64,000 nt of DNA, taken from NCBI GenBank assembly GCA_944350385.1, contig CALVOV010000001.1, positions 1-64,000 on the forward strand. The letters run 5' to 3'. Position 1 is the stretch's first letter, and the number at the start of each line of letters is the position of its first letter. The notes below the pieces were generated by a model that was not told the DNA's origin, searched no databases, and saw only the letters and a program-made list of their open reading frames with translations. Positions 21,536-29,393 of the stretch are shown one piece after another. Position numbers and translations under genes: made by a program. The DNA is from an uncultured Bacilli bacterium (GTDB lineage Bacteria; Bacillota_I; Bacilli_A; RF39; UBA660).

Positions 21536-23006
21536 TTACAATAGCAATCATGTTACTAGAACCTTTGTTTACAACTTTTGATAGTGTTGTTTGTAATTTA
21601 AATCTAATATTATCCGGCATAAGATTAATTTTAGATTGTATTCCTTCCTGAACTATTTGGTCTAGACTTCTTCCAAATATTTCACTTTTCCAAATTTCTT
21701 TTGGTGATTCTCCTTGATCTTTTAATAGATAGTCAATTAATTCTTTACTTTGAACTTCACTACCAATAATAGGTTCAAATGTTGATTCTACATCAACTCT
21801 TATCATATGAATAGACGGAGCTACAGCTTTTAGTTTTACACCATATCTTGGCCCTTGCTTAATTATTTCAGGTTTATCTAATTTCATATCTTCTATTGAT
21901 GGAGTAGCAACTCCATATCCTGTTTGTTTGACCATTTTTAAAGCATATTTTATTTGATCATATTCTTTTTTTGCTGTATTAAAATCTTGGAATAAAGCAA
22001 GTAAATCAGCTTTATTTTTCACATCTATTTTTATAATTTCTGTTAATGTTTTATTATATAAATTTGGTGGTGCTGTTAAATTTACAGTGACTATGCCTGT
22101 TGCAGGATCTACATCAGATAAATAAGCTTTTTCTATATCTGGATTTTCTAAAAAATGTTTAGTGATATGTTCTATATCTTTCAATTTTTCAATTTCAATA
22201 ACACTTTCTTTTATTGAATTAATGTAACTTTTTTTAATTTCATGGTCAGGATTTAATATAGCAATCCATTCTGGCATATTAACTTTTACTTCGATTACTG
22301 GAAATTCGTATAATGCTTCTCTTAGTATTGTGTACATGTCCTTTTCATTCATTTGATCTACATTCATTGGTAATACGGGAACTTTATGTTCACTTGATAG
22401 ACTTTCTGCAATTCTCTGTGTTTCTGGTAGGGTAGGATGAGTAGAATTTAATATGATAATAAATGGTTTACCTATATTTTTTAGTTCTTCAATAACTCTT
22501 TTTTCACTTTCTAGATAATCATTTCTTTCAAATTCACCAATAGAACCATCTGTTGTTACTACTATGCCGATAGTAGAATGATCTTTAATTACTTTTTCAG
22601 TACCAACTTCAGCTGCCTCTACAAATGGTATTTCTTCTGCATACCATGGAGTTTTAACCATTCTTGGACCATTTTCATCAGTTGCTCCTTGTGCTTTATC
22701 AATCATATATCCAACACAATCTATTAGTCTTATTTTGCATTTGAAATCATCTATTTTTATTTCAGCTGCATTATTAGGGACAAATTTAGGTTCAGTAGTC
22801 ATTATTGTTTTACCAGCTGCACTTTGTGGTATTTCATCTAGAGCTCTTTTTCTTTCATATTCATCTTCAATATTAGGAACTATTAAAGTTTCCACAACTC
22901 TTTTTATAAATGTTGATTTACCAGTACGTACTGCACCTACTACACCTAAATAAATATCTCCGCCACTTCTAGTTGCTATATTTTTTATTATTTCATGTTT
23001 ATCCAT
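21531..23006 (-). CDS. spoIVA: Stage IV sporulation protein A (spore coat morphogenetic ATPase)
   Basis: SpoIVA polymerises on the outer forespore membrane using ATP and forms the base on which the coat is built. The 491-residue product matches the family length. It opens with ATRSGGDIYLGVVGAVRTGKST, whose P-loop GAVRTGKS is the family's Walker A, and continues through the GTPase-like domain (RLIDCVGY) to the C-terminal part that targets the protein to the forespore. The start is taken at the second ATG (23006), 7 bases after AAGGAG; the in-frame ATG at 23012 is too close to that site. It lies near der and hup, as in Bacillus. Confidence 0.96.
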   Translation of the reverse strand: MDKHEIIKNIATRSGGDIYLGVVGAVRTGKSTFIKRVVETLIVPNIEDEYERKRALDEIPQSAAGKTIMTTEPKFVPNNAAEIKIDDFKCKIRLIDCVGYMIDKAQGATDENGPRMVKTPWYAEEIPFVEAAEVGTEKVIKDHSTIGIVVTTDGSIGEFERNDYLESEKRVIEELKNIGKPFIIILNSTHPTLPETQRIAESLSSEHKVPVLPMNVDQMNEKDMYTILREALYEFPVIEVKVNMPEWIAILNPDHEIKKSYINSIKESVIEIEKLKDIEHITKHFLENPDIEKAYLSDVDPATGIVTVNLTAPPNLYNKTLTEIIKIDVKNKADLLALFQDFNTAKKEYDQIKYALKMVKQTGYGVATPSIEDMKLDKPEIIKQGPRYGVKLKAVAPSIHMIRVDVESTFEPIIGSEVQSKELIDYLLKDQGESPKEIWKSEIFGRSLDQIVQEGIQSKINLMPDNIRFKLQTTLSKVVNKGSSNMIAIVI

Positions 23007-23094
23007 TATCATTCTCCTTGCTAATAATTATTATGTTTATATTTTTGGTTTTAGAACTAATGAATTATCTAATATTTTTTTCATATAATTTATC

Positions 23095-23478
23095 ATGAGT
23101 TATGATGAAATAAAAAATCGTTTAAATGATATAAAAATAGAAAACTATATTTGGATAATTTATTTAATAATTATTTTTCTTAGTTGGTATTCTAATAGTG
23201 TAGAAAAAAACTATTTTTTAACTGGTAGTTTAGATAGTAGAGAAAAATATCAAAAGTCACTAATTTTAATTTTTTCAATTTTAGTAATAATTTATTTATA
23301 TTTTTTGGAAAAGTCTTATATAGATATTAAAAATTTGAATTTTTTTGATAATAAAAAGAAAGTTAGTCTTTCTTATTTATCTTTTATATCTTCTTTATTG
23401 ATTACTATTAGTGGACTTATTTATTTATATATTGCTTATCAAGATGAAAATATTGATGTAGAGTTAGCTTTTAATTAA
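23095..23478 (+). CDS. Small three-helix membrane protein of unknown function
   Basis: Not recognised. The 127-residue product is very Leu/Ile/Tyr-rich with three hydrophobic helices (about 18-35, 54-74, 92-115). It has no clear ribosome site; the sequence CATATAAT lies about 10 bases upstream of the ATG and could be a -10 of the sigma-A or sigma-E type. It is divergent from spoIVA and its stop overlaps that of spoVIF by 4 bases. Being enclosed by sporulation genes hints at sporulation-stage expression, but this is inference only. Confidence 0.6.
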   Translation: MSYDEIKNRLNDIKIENYIWIIYLIIIFLSWYSNSVEKNYFLTGSLDSREKYQKSLILIFSILVIIYLYFLEKSYIDIKNLNFFDNKKKVSLSYLSFISSLLITISGLIYLYIAYQDENIDVELAFN

Positions 23479-23714
23479 AACATTTTGTCTATATTATTAG
23501 GTACTTTATCTTTTATGATTGCGTTAACTATTTTATCTTCTTTTTCTTTTGAAACTTCTTTTCCAGTTAGATCAGCGATATTTTTAATTACTTCTCTAAT
23601 AGTTTTTTCATCTTTCATATTAGAATTTTGCAACTTTTTAGCAAGTGTTAGAATTGTCTCTTTATTAACATTTGTTTTTTTTTCTACTTTTTTAAAAAAA
23701 TTATCTCCAAACAT
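23475..23714 (-). CDS. spoVIF: Stage VI sporulation protein F
   Basis: SpoVIF is a small protein needed for proper coat assembly and late sporulation control in Bacillus. The 79-residue product starts MFGDNFFKKVEKKTNV and contains KETILTLAKKL, a DEKTIREVIKNIA helix, and a GKEVSKEKEDKIV segment, in the same order as the family. A strong AGGAGG site sits 7 bases before the ATG, but it lies inside an inverted repeat with the look of a terminator. It follows the der-linked 97-residue gene on the same strand. Confidence 0.85.
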   Translation of the reverse strand: MFGDNFFKKVEKKTNVNKETILTLAKKLQNSNMKDEKTIREVIKNIADLTGKEVSKEKEDKIVNAIIKDKVPNNIDKMF

Positions 23715-23755
23715 AAAAAATCCTCCTATTAGAATATATGTAAGAGGACTTTTTT
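23715..23755. terminator. Hairpin with T/A flanks overlapping the spoVIF ribosome site
   Basis: TCCTC (23721-23725) pairs with GAGGA (23744-23748), extended by A and T runs on the outside. It could end transcription from the gene at 23761 and also mask the spoVIF ribosome site. Confidence 0.45.
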
Positions 23756-23760
23756 GTTTA

Positions 23761-24054
23761 CTATTTTTGTCTTTTCTTTGCTAGAAGATTTACTTGCTTA
23801 GTAAATTCATCTAGGCTAATTATTCCATTCTTTAATCTTTCATTTAATATAGCAAGACTTTTATTGTATATGTCATCAGTATTATTTATATCAGAATATT
23901 TTTGTTCCTTGATATCTTTAACAAAAATATTATTATCACTTTTTTTATTTTCTTGATATTGTTTGAATTTATTATTGAAATTATTACTTACATTAAGAAA
24001 GTTGGAATTTTCTTTTTTAAATCTATTGCCATTGTCATTATTTCCAATTATCAT
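23761..24054 (-). CDS. Small Asn/Lys-rich protein with SHOCT-like C-terminus
   Basis: No firm family. The 97-residue product has an Asn/Lys-rich, probably disordered N-terminal part (about 1-60). A short C-terminal helix-turn-helix unit follows (AILNERLKNGIISLDEFTKQ), resembling the SHOCT domain pattern of Leu...Gly-x-Ile-(S/T)-x-x-E-Phe. Its start overlaps the der stop in an ATGA arrangement, so it is translationally coupled to der. It may be a protein-binding accessory of der or of the following sporulation gene; neither is shown. Confidence 0.6.
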   Translation of the reverse strand: MIIGNNDNGNRFKKENSNFLNVSNNFNNKFKQYQENKKSDNNIFVKDIKEQKYSDINNTDDIYNKSLAILNERLKNGIISLDEFTKQVNLLAKKRQK

Positions 24055-25361
24055 TCTTCATCACCATTCCTATTTTTAAATTGTAATATTATAGGTGTGC
24101 CTTCAAAGTCAAAGTTTTCTCTTATTTTATTTTCTAAGTATCTTTCATATGAGAAGTGTACTAATCCTTTGTTATTAACTCTTAATGTAAATTTCGGAGG
24201 CTTAGTTCCGGTTTGTGATGAGAAATAAACTTTTAATTTTTTTCCTTTATAGGAAGGTGGTGGAGTTAATTGAAAAGCATCCAATATAACTTCATTTAAT
24301 AAGCTTGTTTTTACTTCACGCTTAATATTTTCAGCAACTTTGATAACTTCTGGCATCAAAGTATGAATTCTTTTTTTAGTTAAAGCTGACAAGAAAACAA
24401 TAGGAGCATAAGTAGCAAATTGGAATTCTGTACGCATTAATTTTTCAAATTCTTGAATAGTAGTATCGGTTATTGTATCCCATTTATTTACAACAAATAT
24501 TAAGCCTTTTCCTTTTTCAATAGCATATCCAGCAATATGTTTATCATGTTCTTTAATTCCTTCTTCAGCATTAATAACTACTAGACAAATATCACTTCTA
24601 TCAATAGCTTGTAGAGAACGAAATAAACTATATTTTTCGATTGCCTCAAATACTTTTCCTTTTTTTCGCATTCCAGCAGTATCAATTAAAATATATTCTT
24701 CATTATTATATTTTAATACTGAGTCAATTGAATCTCTTGTTGTACCAGCTACATTTGACACTACAACTCTTTCTTCATTTAATAAAGCATTCATTAAGCT
24801 ACTTTTACCAACGTTTGGTCTGCCTATTAAACAAAATTTAATTCTATCATCTTTTTTTTCTTCTTTTTCCTTAAAATCCTTAGTTATTGCTTCCATTAAT
24901 TCAATATATCCAGTATTATGAATGGAGCTAATTGGAATATAAGTATCAAATCCTAATTCATAAAAGTCATATAAATTTTCTTCAGCAATTTTTACATCAA
25001 TTTTATTGATTGCAACTATTACTTTTTTATTACTTTTTCTTAAAATATCTCTTACTATTAAATCATTATGAGTGATGCCTTCTTTACCATCTACTACAAA
25101 AACAACTACATCGGCATCTTTAATTGCAATCTCTGCTTGAATTTTAATTTCAGTATTAAATGTCATTTCTGTTGCATCAATACCACCAGTATCTACTAAA
25201 TAAAATTTTTTATTATTATATTTTGCTTCTTGATAGATTCTGTCTCTAGTTACTCCTGGTATATCTTCTATTATAGATATTTTTTTTCCACATATTTTAT
25301 TAAATAGTGTACTTTTGCCAACATTAGGACGTCCAACTAAAGCAACAGTAGGTATAGCCAT
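24051..25361 (-). CDS. der: Ribosome-associated double GTPase Der (EngA)
   Basis: Der has two tandem GTPase domains and a KH-like C-terminal domain and is essential for 50S subunit maturation. The 436-residue product shows G1 GRPNVGKSTLF (about 9-19) and GRPNVGKSSLM (about 180-190), G3 DTGG and DTAG, and G4 NKID and NKWD, all in order, with a normal KH-like end. GGAGGGGAT precedes the ATG. An extended -10 lies just upstream, and the promoter region is shared with the divergent gene at 25479. Confidence 0.97.
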   Translation of the reverse strand: MAIPTVALVGRPNVGKSTLFNKICGKKISIIEDIPGVTRDRIYQEAKYNNKKFYLVDTGGIDATEMTFNTEIKIQAEIAIKDADVVVFVVDGKEGITHNDLIVRDILRKSNKKVIVAINKIDVKIAEENLYDFYELGFDTYIPISSIHNTGYIELMEAITKDFKEKEEKKDDRIKFCLIGRPNVGKSSLMNALLNEERVVVSNVAGTTRDSIDSVLKYNNEEYILIDTAGMRKKGKVFEAIEKYSLFRSLQAIDRSDICLVVINAEEGIKEHDKHIAGYAIEKGKGLIFVVNKWDTITDTTIQEFEKLMRTEFQFATYAPIVFLSALTKKRIHTLMPEVIKVAENIKREVKTSLLNEVILDAFQLTPPPSYKGKKLKVYFSSQTGTKPPKFTLRVNNKGLVHFSYERYLENKIRENFDFEGTPIILQFKNRNGDEE

Positions 25362-25384
25362 AGTATCCCCTCCAATTCATGTGT

Positions 25385-25393
25385 ATTATATCA
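25385..25393 (-). promoter_or_regulatory. Extended -10 promoter of der
   Basis: On the minus strand TGaTATAAT occurs at 25393-25385, 24 bases before the der start. Confidence 0.6.
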
Positions 25394-25448
25394 TATACGT
25401 AAAAAAAATGAAAGATTTTTTATTTAAATGAAATTGTAAGTTTATTTG

Positions 25449-25457
25449 TGCTATACT
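25449..25457 (+). promoter_or_regulatory. Extended -10 promoter of the gene at 25479
   Basis: TGcTATACT; the hexamer ends 21 bases before the start codon and no -35 is evident. Confidence 0.55.
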
Positions 25458-25478
25458 TAATAGTAGGAGAGTGATAAT

Positions 25479-26126
25479 ATGGAAAAGAAAAAAAACAAAG
25501 TATTATGGTATGATAACTCTAATATTATTACTAGTGCTATTATTGGTTTAATTATTTTTATAATAATTTTAAGTCAATCTTTTGCTGTTAATAATGAATT
25601 AAGTACTATTCTTATTTTTAGAGATATTATTAATCATAATATTAACTATATATTAGTTTTAATTTATTTTATATTTTTAAAGTTTAGTTTTGGGAAAAAA
25701 TATTTTAATTATTTAAATGTATTCTTATCATTGTTATATTTAATATTTACTATTACTTCATTTCTATCAGTTTTTCAATCTATTTCAATAATTAATATTT
25801 TATCTTTAGCTATTAAAGTTATTTTATTTATTTATCTTATTCATACTATGTTTATTGATACTAGATATTATAAGGAATGTAAATTAAATAAGTCACCTTT
25901 TAATGAATTTAGTAATGAAGATTATTTTTGTGCTTTATCTGTTTTAGCAGTTGTTTTATTCTTATTTAATCTTTTTATAATTAAAAGTTATGATGGTGCT
26001 ATTATATCTTTATTAGATACTGTTTATGTAATTTTATTAGCTAGATATATTTATTTATATAAGGATTATTTAGATTTAAAAACATTTGTCAAATTAAAAG
26101 AAAATGAGAAGAAGGAGGAAGAGTAA
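25479..26126 (+). CDS. Polytopic membrane protein of unknown function
   Basis: Not recognised. The 215-residue protein has about five or six hydrophobic helices and short charged ends (N-terminal Lys-rich, C-terminal Lys/Glu-rich). No transporter or enzyme motif is visible. TAGGAGAGTG precedes the ATG, and the stop is one base before the next small membrane-protein gene, with which it forms a two-gene operon between der and hup. Partners in a membrane complex is a reasonable guess. Confidence 0.7.
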   Translation: MEKKKNKVLWYDNSNIITSAIIGLIIFIIILSQSFAVNNELSTILIFRDIINHNINYILVLIYFIFLKFSFGKKYFNYLNVFLSLLYLIFTITSFLSVFQSISIINILSLAIKVILFIYLIHTMFIDTRYYKECKLNKSPFNEFSNEDYFCALSVLAVVLFLFNLFIIKSYDGAIISLLDTVYVILLARYIYLYKDYLDLKTFVKLKENEKKEEE

Positions 26127-26127
26127 A

Positions 26128-26466
26128 ATGGATATGTTTGAAGAAATAGATAAAGTAAAGAAAGATTTACCTAAGGTGAAGAGTTTATCTAGAGAAGTCT
26201 ATAAGATGAGTTTTAATGTTTATCAAAAGATTGCTATTGTAATATTTTTAATTTGTTTATTTCTCGGAGTATATTTTGGTAATTTATTTCCATCTTGTGG
26301 ATCTACATCAGAGATATATTCTAATGTTTGCTTAACTACTGAATTTAATTTTTCTTTAATGTTATTTATTTGGTTTACTAGTTTTATAATTTGTTTATTT
26401 ATCTTTGCAATTGGTCATGTAATTTATTTACTTGATTCTATTAATAATCAATTAGTTAAAAAGTAA
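26128..26466 (+). CDS. Small membrane protein with two helices, unknown function
   Basis: Not recognised. The 112-residue product has a charged, possibly helical N-terminus (about 1-32) and two membrane helices (about 33-51 and 76-100) joined by a loop with two Cys residues that could form a disulfide outside. The start at 26128 is 8 bases after AAGGAGGA; the in-frame ATG at 26104 lies upstream of that site and inside the previous gene. Directly follows and is probably co-expressed with the polytopic membrane protein. Confidence 0.65.
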   Translation: MDMFEEIDKVKKDLPKVKSLSREVYKMSFNVYQKIAIVIFLICLFLGVYFGNLFPSCGSTSEIYSNVCLTTEFNFSLMLFIWFTSFIICLFIFAIGHVIYLLDSINNQLVKK

Positions 26467-26484
26467 TAAATTTTGTTTATATTC

Positions 26485-26513
26485 TTGCTTTTTATAATGA
26501 AGCATGGTAAATT
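26485..26513 (+). promoter_or_regulatory. Candidate promoter of hup
   Basis: TTGCTT (26485-26490), 17-base spacer, TAAATT (26508-26513). A TATAAT at 26492 is an alternative -10 with no good -35. Confidence 0.4.
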
Positions 26514-26565
26514 TAATATGTAAGCATAACATAGTGCTTAATAAACATAGGGAGGTAAATACAAT

Positions 26566-26838
26566 ATGAAGAAAGTTGAATTAGTAGAAGCAGTTGCTAC
26601 AGCTACTGGATTAACAAAAACAGATTCTGCAAAGGCTATTGATGCTACATTAGAAGCTATCACAGGTGCTTTAGCAAAAGGAGATAAAGTTCCTCTAGTT
26701 GGTTTTGGTACATTCGCTGTTTCTAAGAGAGCAGCTCGTGAAGGTCGTAACCCTAGAACTGGTGAAACTGTTAAAATTGCTGCTAGAAAAGCAGTTACTT
26801 TCAAAGCTGGTAGCGCTTTAAAAGATTCTGTAAACTAA
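26566..26838 (+). CDS. hup: DNA-binding protein HU
   Basis: HU is the nucleoid protein that bends and wraps DNA as a dimer. The 90-residue product matches the family end to end: MKKVELVEAVA at the start, the VPLVGFGTFAV segment, the beta-arm with GRNPRTGE (its Pro intercalates into DNA), and AARKAVTFKAGSALK at the end. AGGGAGGT precedes the ATG. The gene is monocistronic with a strong terminator. Its codon use is richer in G and C than neighbouring genes, as is common for highly expressed genes. Confidence 0.97.
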   Translation: MKKVELVEAVATATGLTKTDSAKAIDATLEAITGALAKGDKVPLVGFGTFAVSKRAAREGRNPRTGETVKIAARKAVTFKAGSALKDSVN

Positions 26839-26853
26839 TTATAGATGTAAAGT

Positions 26854-26886
26854 AGAGAACCTTATTGATAGGTTCTCTTTATTTTT
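26854..26886 (+). terminator. Intrinsic terminator after hup
   Basis: Perfect 9-bp stem AGAGAACCT/AGGTTCTCT (26854-26878) followed by a T-rich tract. Confidence 0.88.
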
Positions 26887-26887
26887 G

Positions 26888-26896
26888 TGATATAAT
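26888..26896 (+). promoter_or_regulatory. Extended -10 promoter of cca
   Basis: TGaTATAAT, 26 bases before the start codon, directly after the hup terminator. Confidence 0.6.
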
Positions 26897-26922
26897 ATTT
26901 ATAGTAATATAGGTGGTGAAAT

Positions 26923-28020
26923 ATGATCGACTTAGATATGGCTTTAAAGGTAGTAGAAGAGATTAATGAACATGGTTTTAAAGCTTATTTAGTAGGTGGA
27001 GTTGTACGTAATTATTTGTTAGATTTGCCTTCTAGTGATGTTGATATTACAACTAATGCTACACCAAAAGAGTTAATGGAGATATTTGAGGATTCTATTT
27101 CTACAGAAGATTATGGTTCTGTTACTGTTAACCGAAAAGGTGTTAAATATGAGATTACGACATTTAGACGAGAGTTTAATTATGTTGATCACAGAAGACC
27201 TAGTGAAATAAAATACATAGATGATCTTTATCAAGATTTATTAAGACGTGATTTTACAGTTAATGCTATATGTATGAATAAAGATAAGGAAATAATTGAT
27301 TATTTATGTGGACAAGACGATATAAAATTGAGATTAATTCGTTCTTTAGGAGATCCTAATGTTAAATTCAATGAAGATGCTTTAAGAATACTTAGAGCTG
27401 TTCGTTTTGCGACTACTTTAAATTTTGAGATAGAAGATAAAACAAAAGAAGCTATCCGTAAGAATAAGATATATTTGAGAGAATTATCTTATGAAAGAAA
27501 AAAAGAAGAATTAGATAAAATATTTTTTAGTCCTAATGCATATGCTGGTGTTCAATTATTATTGGAATTAGGTTTAGATAAAGATTTAGAGTTAGATAAA
27601 TTAGATCAAATTACTCCAACTAATAATTCTTTAGGTATTTGGAGTGTTTTAGATGTTGTTGATAAATATCCTTTTTCTAATAATGAGAAGGAACTAATGG
27701 AGTCAATTAATTGTGCTTTAGAGCGCAATAATTTAGATCCAATGTCTTTATATAAATATGGTTTGTATGCTAATAGTGTAGCTGGTAGTATAAAAAATAT
27801 AGATATTAAGGATATTACTGAATCTTATAATAATTTAATTATTCATAGTAGGAAGGAACTGGATATTACAAGTGATGATATCATGAATCTTTTAAATCGT
27901 GAACCTGGTAGTTACATGACAGATATTTATGAAGATGTTGAATATGAAGTATTATATAGAAAGTTATCTAATGATAAGTATTCTATTGAAAATTATATAA
28001 AAAATAAATATGTTAATTAG
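26923..28020 (+). CDS. cca: tRNA CCA-adding nucleotidyltransferase
   Basis: This enzyme adds or repairs the CCA end of tRNAs. The 365-residue product is a class II nucleotidyltransferase: the head motif LVGGVVRNYLL (about 22-32) and SSDVDIT with the metal-binding Asp pair, then the RRDFTVNAIC motif, the LRAVRFATTL motif of the neck, and a helical tail. It is a little shorter than the ~400 residues common in Bacilli. Family members may add only CC or only A; that cannot be settled from sequence by eye. AGGTGGTG precedes the ATG. Confidence 0.93.
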   Translation: MIDLDMALKVVEEINEHGFKAYLVGGVVRNYLLDLPSSDVDITTNATPKELMEIFEDSISTEDYGSVTVNRKGVKYEITTFRREFNYVDHRRPSEIKYIDDLYQDLLRRDFTVNAICMNKDKEIIDYLCGQDDIKLRLIRSLGDPNVKFNEDALRILRAVRFATTLNFEIEDKTKEAIRKNKIYLRELSYERKKEELDKIFFSPNAYAGVQLLLELGLDKDLELDKLDQITPTNNSLGIWSVLDVVDKYPFSNNEKELMESINCALERNNLDPMSLYKYGLYANSVAGSIKNIDIKDITESYNNLIIHSRKELDITSDDIMNLLNREPGSYMTDIYEDVEYEVLYRKLSNDKYSIENYIKNKYVN

Positions 28021-28044
28021 ATAGTTCATCTATCTTTTTATTTT
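28019..28044 (+). terminator. Weak intrinsic terminator after cca
   Basis: 6-bp stem AGATAG/CTATCT (28019-28035) followed by a short T tract. Confidence 0.55.
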
Positions 28045-28050
28045 GATTTG

Positions 28051-28059
28051 TGTTAGAAT
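28051..28059 (+). promoter_or_regulatory. Extended -10 promoter of dnaD
   Basis: TGtTAGAAT; the hexamer ends 23 bases before the dnaD start. Confidence 0.5.
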
Positions 28060-28082
28060 ATGGAAAACTGGAGATGATAAAT

Positions 28083-28757
28083 ATGAAAAATTCTAAATTT
28101 TTGGAGTTCTTTAAGGATGGTAATATTGTTATACCATTGTATTTTATGAAAAGATTTTCTGAGTTTAAGATAACAGCCGATGAATTTTTATTTTTGATGT
28201 ATTTATATAACTTAGGAGATAAAAGTGTTTTTAACCCTCAAAAATATTCAGAAGATTTAAATATTACTTTATTGGAGATTATGAGTTATATTACTGTTTT
28301 AAGCGATAGAGGTTTAATAAGAGTTGAGGTTGTCAAAGATGACAAAGGTGTAATGGAAGAAAAGATTTTATTAGATAGCTTTTATAGTAAGTTGTCTTTA
28401 ATATCTATGGATGAAGCTGTTCAAGAAGAGAAAAGTAATAATGAAAATTCAGATATTTTTGATGTTCTTCAAAAAGAATTTGGCAGAACTTTAAGTCCTA
28501 TGGAATATGAAATCAGTAAAGCTTGGCTTGATAATGGAGTTAGTGAAGATTTAATTAAAGAAGCTATTAAAGAGGCTACTTACAATGGTGTTTCTAATTT
28601 AAGATATATTGATAAAATATTATATGAATGGGGAAAGAATAATATAAAGACTCCTGGAGATGTTGAAAAAAATAGACGTTTAAGAAAAGAAGAAAAAGAG
28701 AAAATAGATAAAGATGTTGACATGGAAATAGTTGATTGGAATTGGTTTGATGAATAA
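28083..28757 (+). CDS. dnaD: Replication initiation / primosome protein DnaD
   Basis: DnaD helps remodel DnaA-bound origins and load helicase in Bacilli. The 224-residue product has an N-terminal winged-helix domain (about 10-115, IPLYFMKRF onward) and a C-terminal DnaD/DnaB2 domain (about 130-205) with FGRTLSPMEYE and the helix-rich LRYIDKILYEWGKNNI segment. The start at 28083 follows TGGAGATG; the in-frame ATG at 28050 would precede that site. Its end overlaps nth by 8 bases, the same dnaD-nth pair as in Bacillus. Confidence 0.93.
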   Translation: MKNSKFLEFFKDGNIVIPLYFMKRFSEFKITADEFLFLMYLYNLGDKSVFNPQKYSEDLNITLLEIMSYITVLSDRGLIRVEVVKDDKGVMEEKILLDSFYSKLSLISMDEAVQEEKSNNENSDIFDVLQKEFGRTLSPMEYEISKAWLDNGVSEDLIKEAIKEATYNGVSNLRYIDKILYEWGKNNIKTPGDVEKNRRLRKEEKEKIDKDVDMEIVDWNWFDE

Positions 28758-29376
28758 AGTAGAGTTAATAGAAAACTATATGGATGAATTATTTCCTGAT
28801 CCTAAATGCGAACTTATTTACAATAAAGATTATGAGTTATTAATTGCTATCATGCTTAGTGCTCAATCTACTGATAAACGTGTTAATATGGTTACTCCTA
28901 TTATTTTTAATAAGTATAAAACATTAAAAGAATTAAGCGAAGCAAATATAAATGATTTGGAAGAGATTATTCATTCAGTGGGTTCATACCATAAAAAAGC
29001 ATTATATACTAAAGAAATTGCTATAAGGTTAGTGAAAGATTTTAATGGTGTTGTCCCTATTGATAGGGAAGTTTTGGAATCCTTTCCTGGAGTTGGTAGG
29101 AAGACAGTAAATGTTTTCTTTAGTGAATTTTATCATTTCCCAGAAATAGCTGTTGATACTCATGTTGAGAGGGTTTCAAAACGGTTAAAGTTAGCCTATA
29201 GTAATGATAATGTAGTAAAAGTGGAAAATAAGTTAAAGAATAAGTTTAAAAAAGAATCTTGGTCTAAGATTCATCTTCAATTTGTTTTATTTGGGCGATA
29301 TTATTGTAAAGCAATCAAGCCTGAATGTTTTTCTTGTAAGTTAAAAGATATTTGTAGAGAAAAAAAGCATTTCTAA
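28750..29376 (+). CDS. nth: Endonuclease III (DNA glycosylase/AP lyase)
   Basis: Endonuclease III removes oxidised pyrimidines and cleaves abasic sites. The 208-residue product has the helix-hairpin-helix LESFPGVGRKTVNVF with the catalytic Lys, then AVDTHVERVS with the catalytic Asp, and four cysteines spaced C-x6-C-x2-C-x5-C at the C-terminus for the [4Fe-4S] cluster. The start at 28750 overlaps the dnaD stop by 8 bases; no strong ribosome site is seen, so translation is probably coupled. It converges with ponA. Confidence 0.95.
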   Translation: MNKVELIENYMDELFPDPKCELIYNKDYELLIAIMLSAQSTDKRVNMVTPIIFNKYKTLKELSEANINDLEEIIHSVGSYHKKALYTKEIAIRLVKDFNGVVPIDREVLESFPGVGRKTVNVFFSEFYHFPEIAVDTHVERVSKRLKLAYSNDNVVKVENKLKNKFKKESWSKIHLQFVLFGRYYCKAIKPECFSCKLKDICREKKHF

Positions 29377-29389
29377 TGAAATGCTTTTT
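29362..29389. terminator. Bidirectional terminator between nth and ponA
   Basis: Perfect 11-bp stem (29362-29372 with 29379-29389) with A-rich left and T-rich right flanks; the nth stop lies in the loop. Confidence 0.85.
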
Positions 29390-29393
29390 ATTA

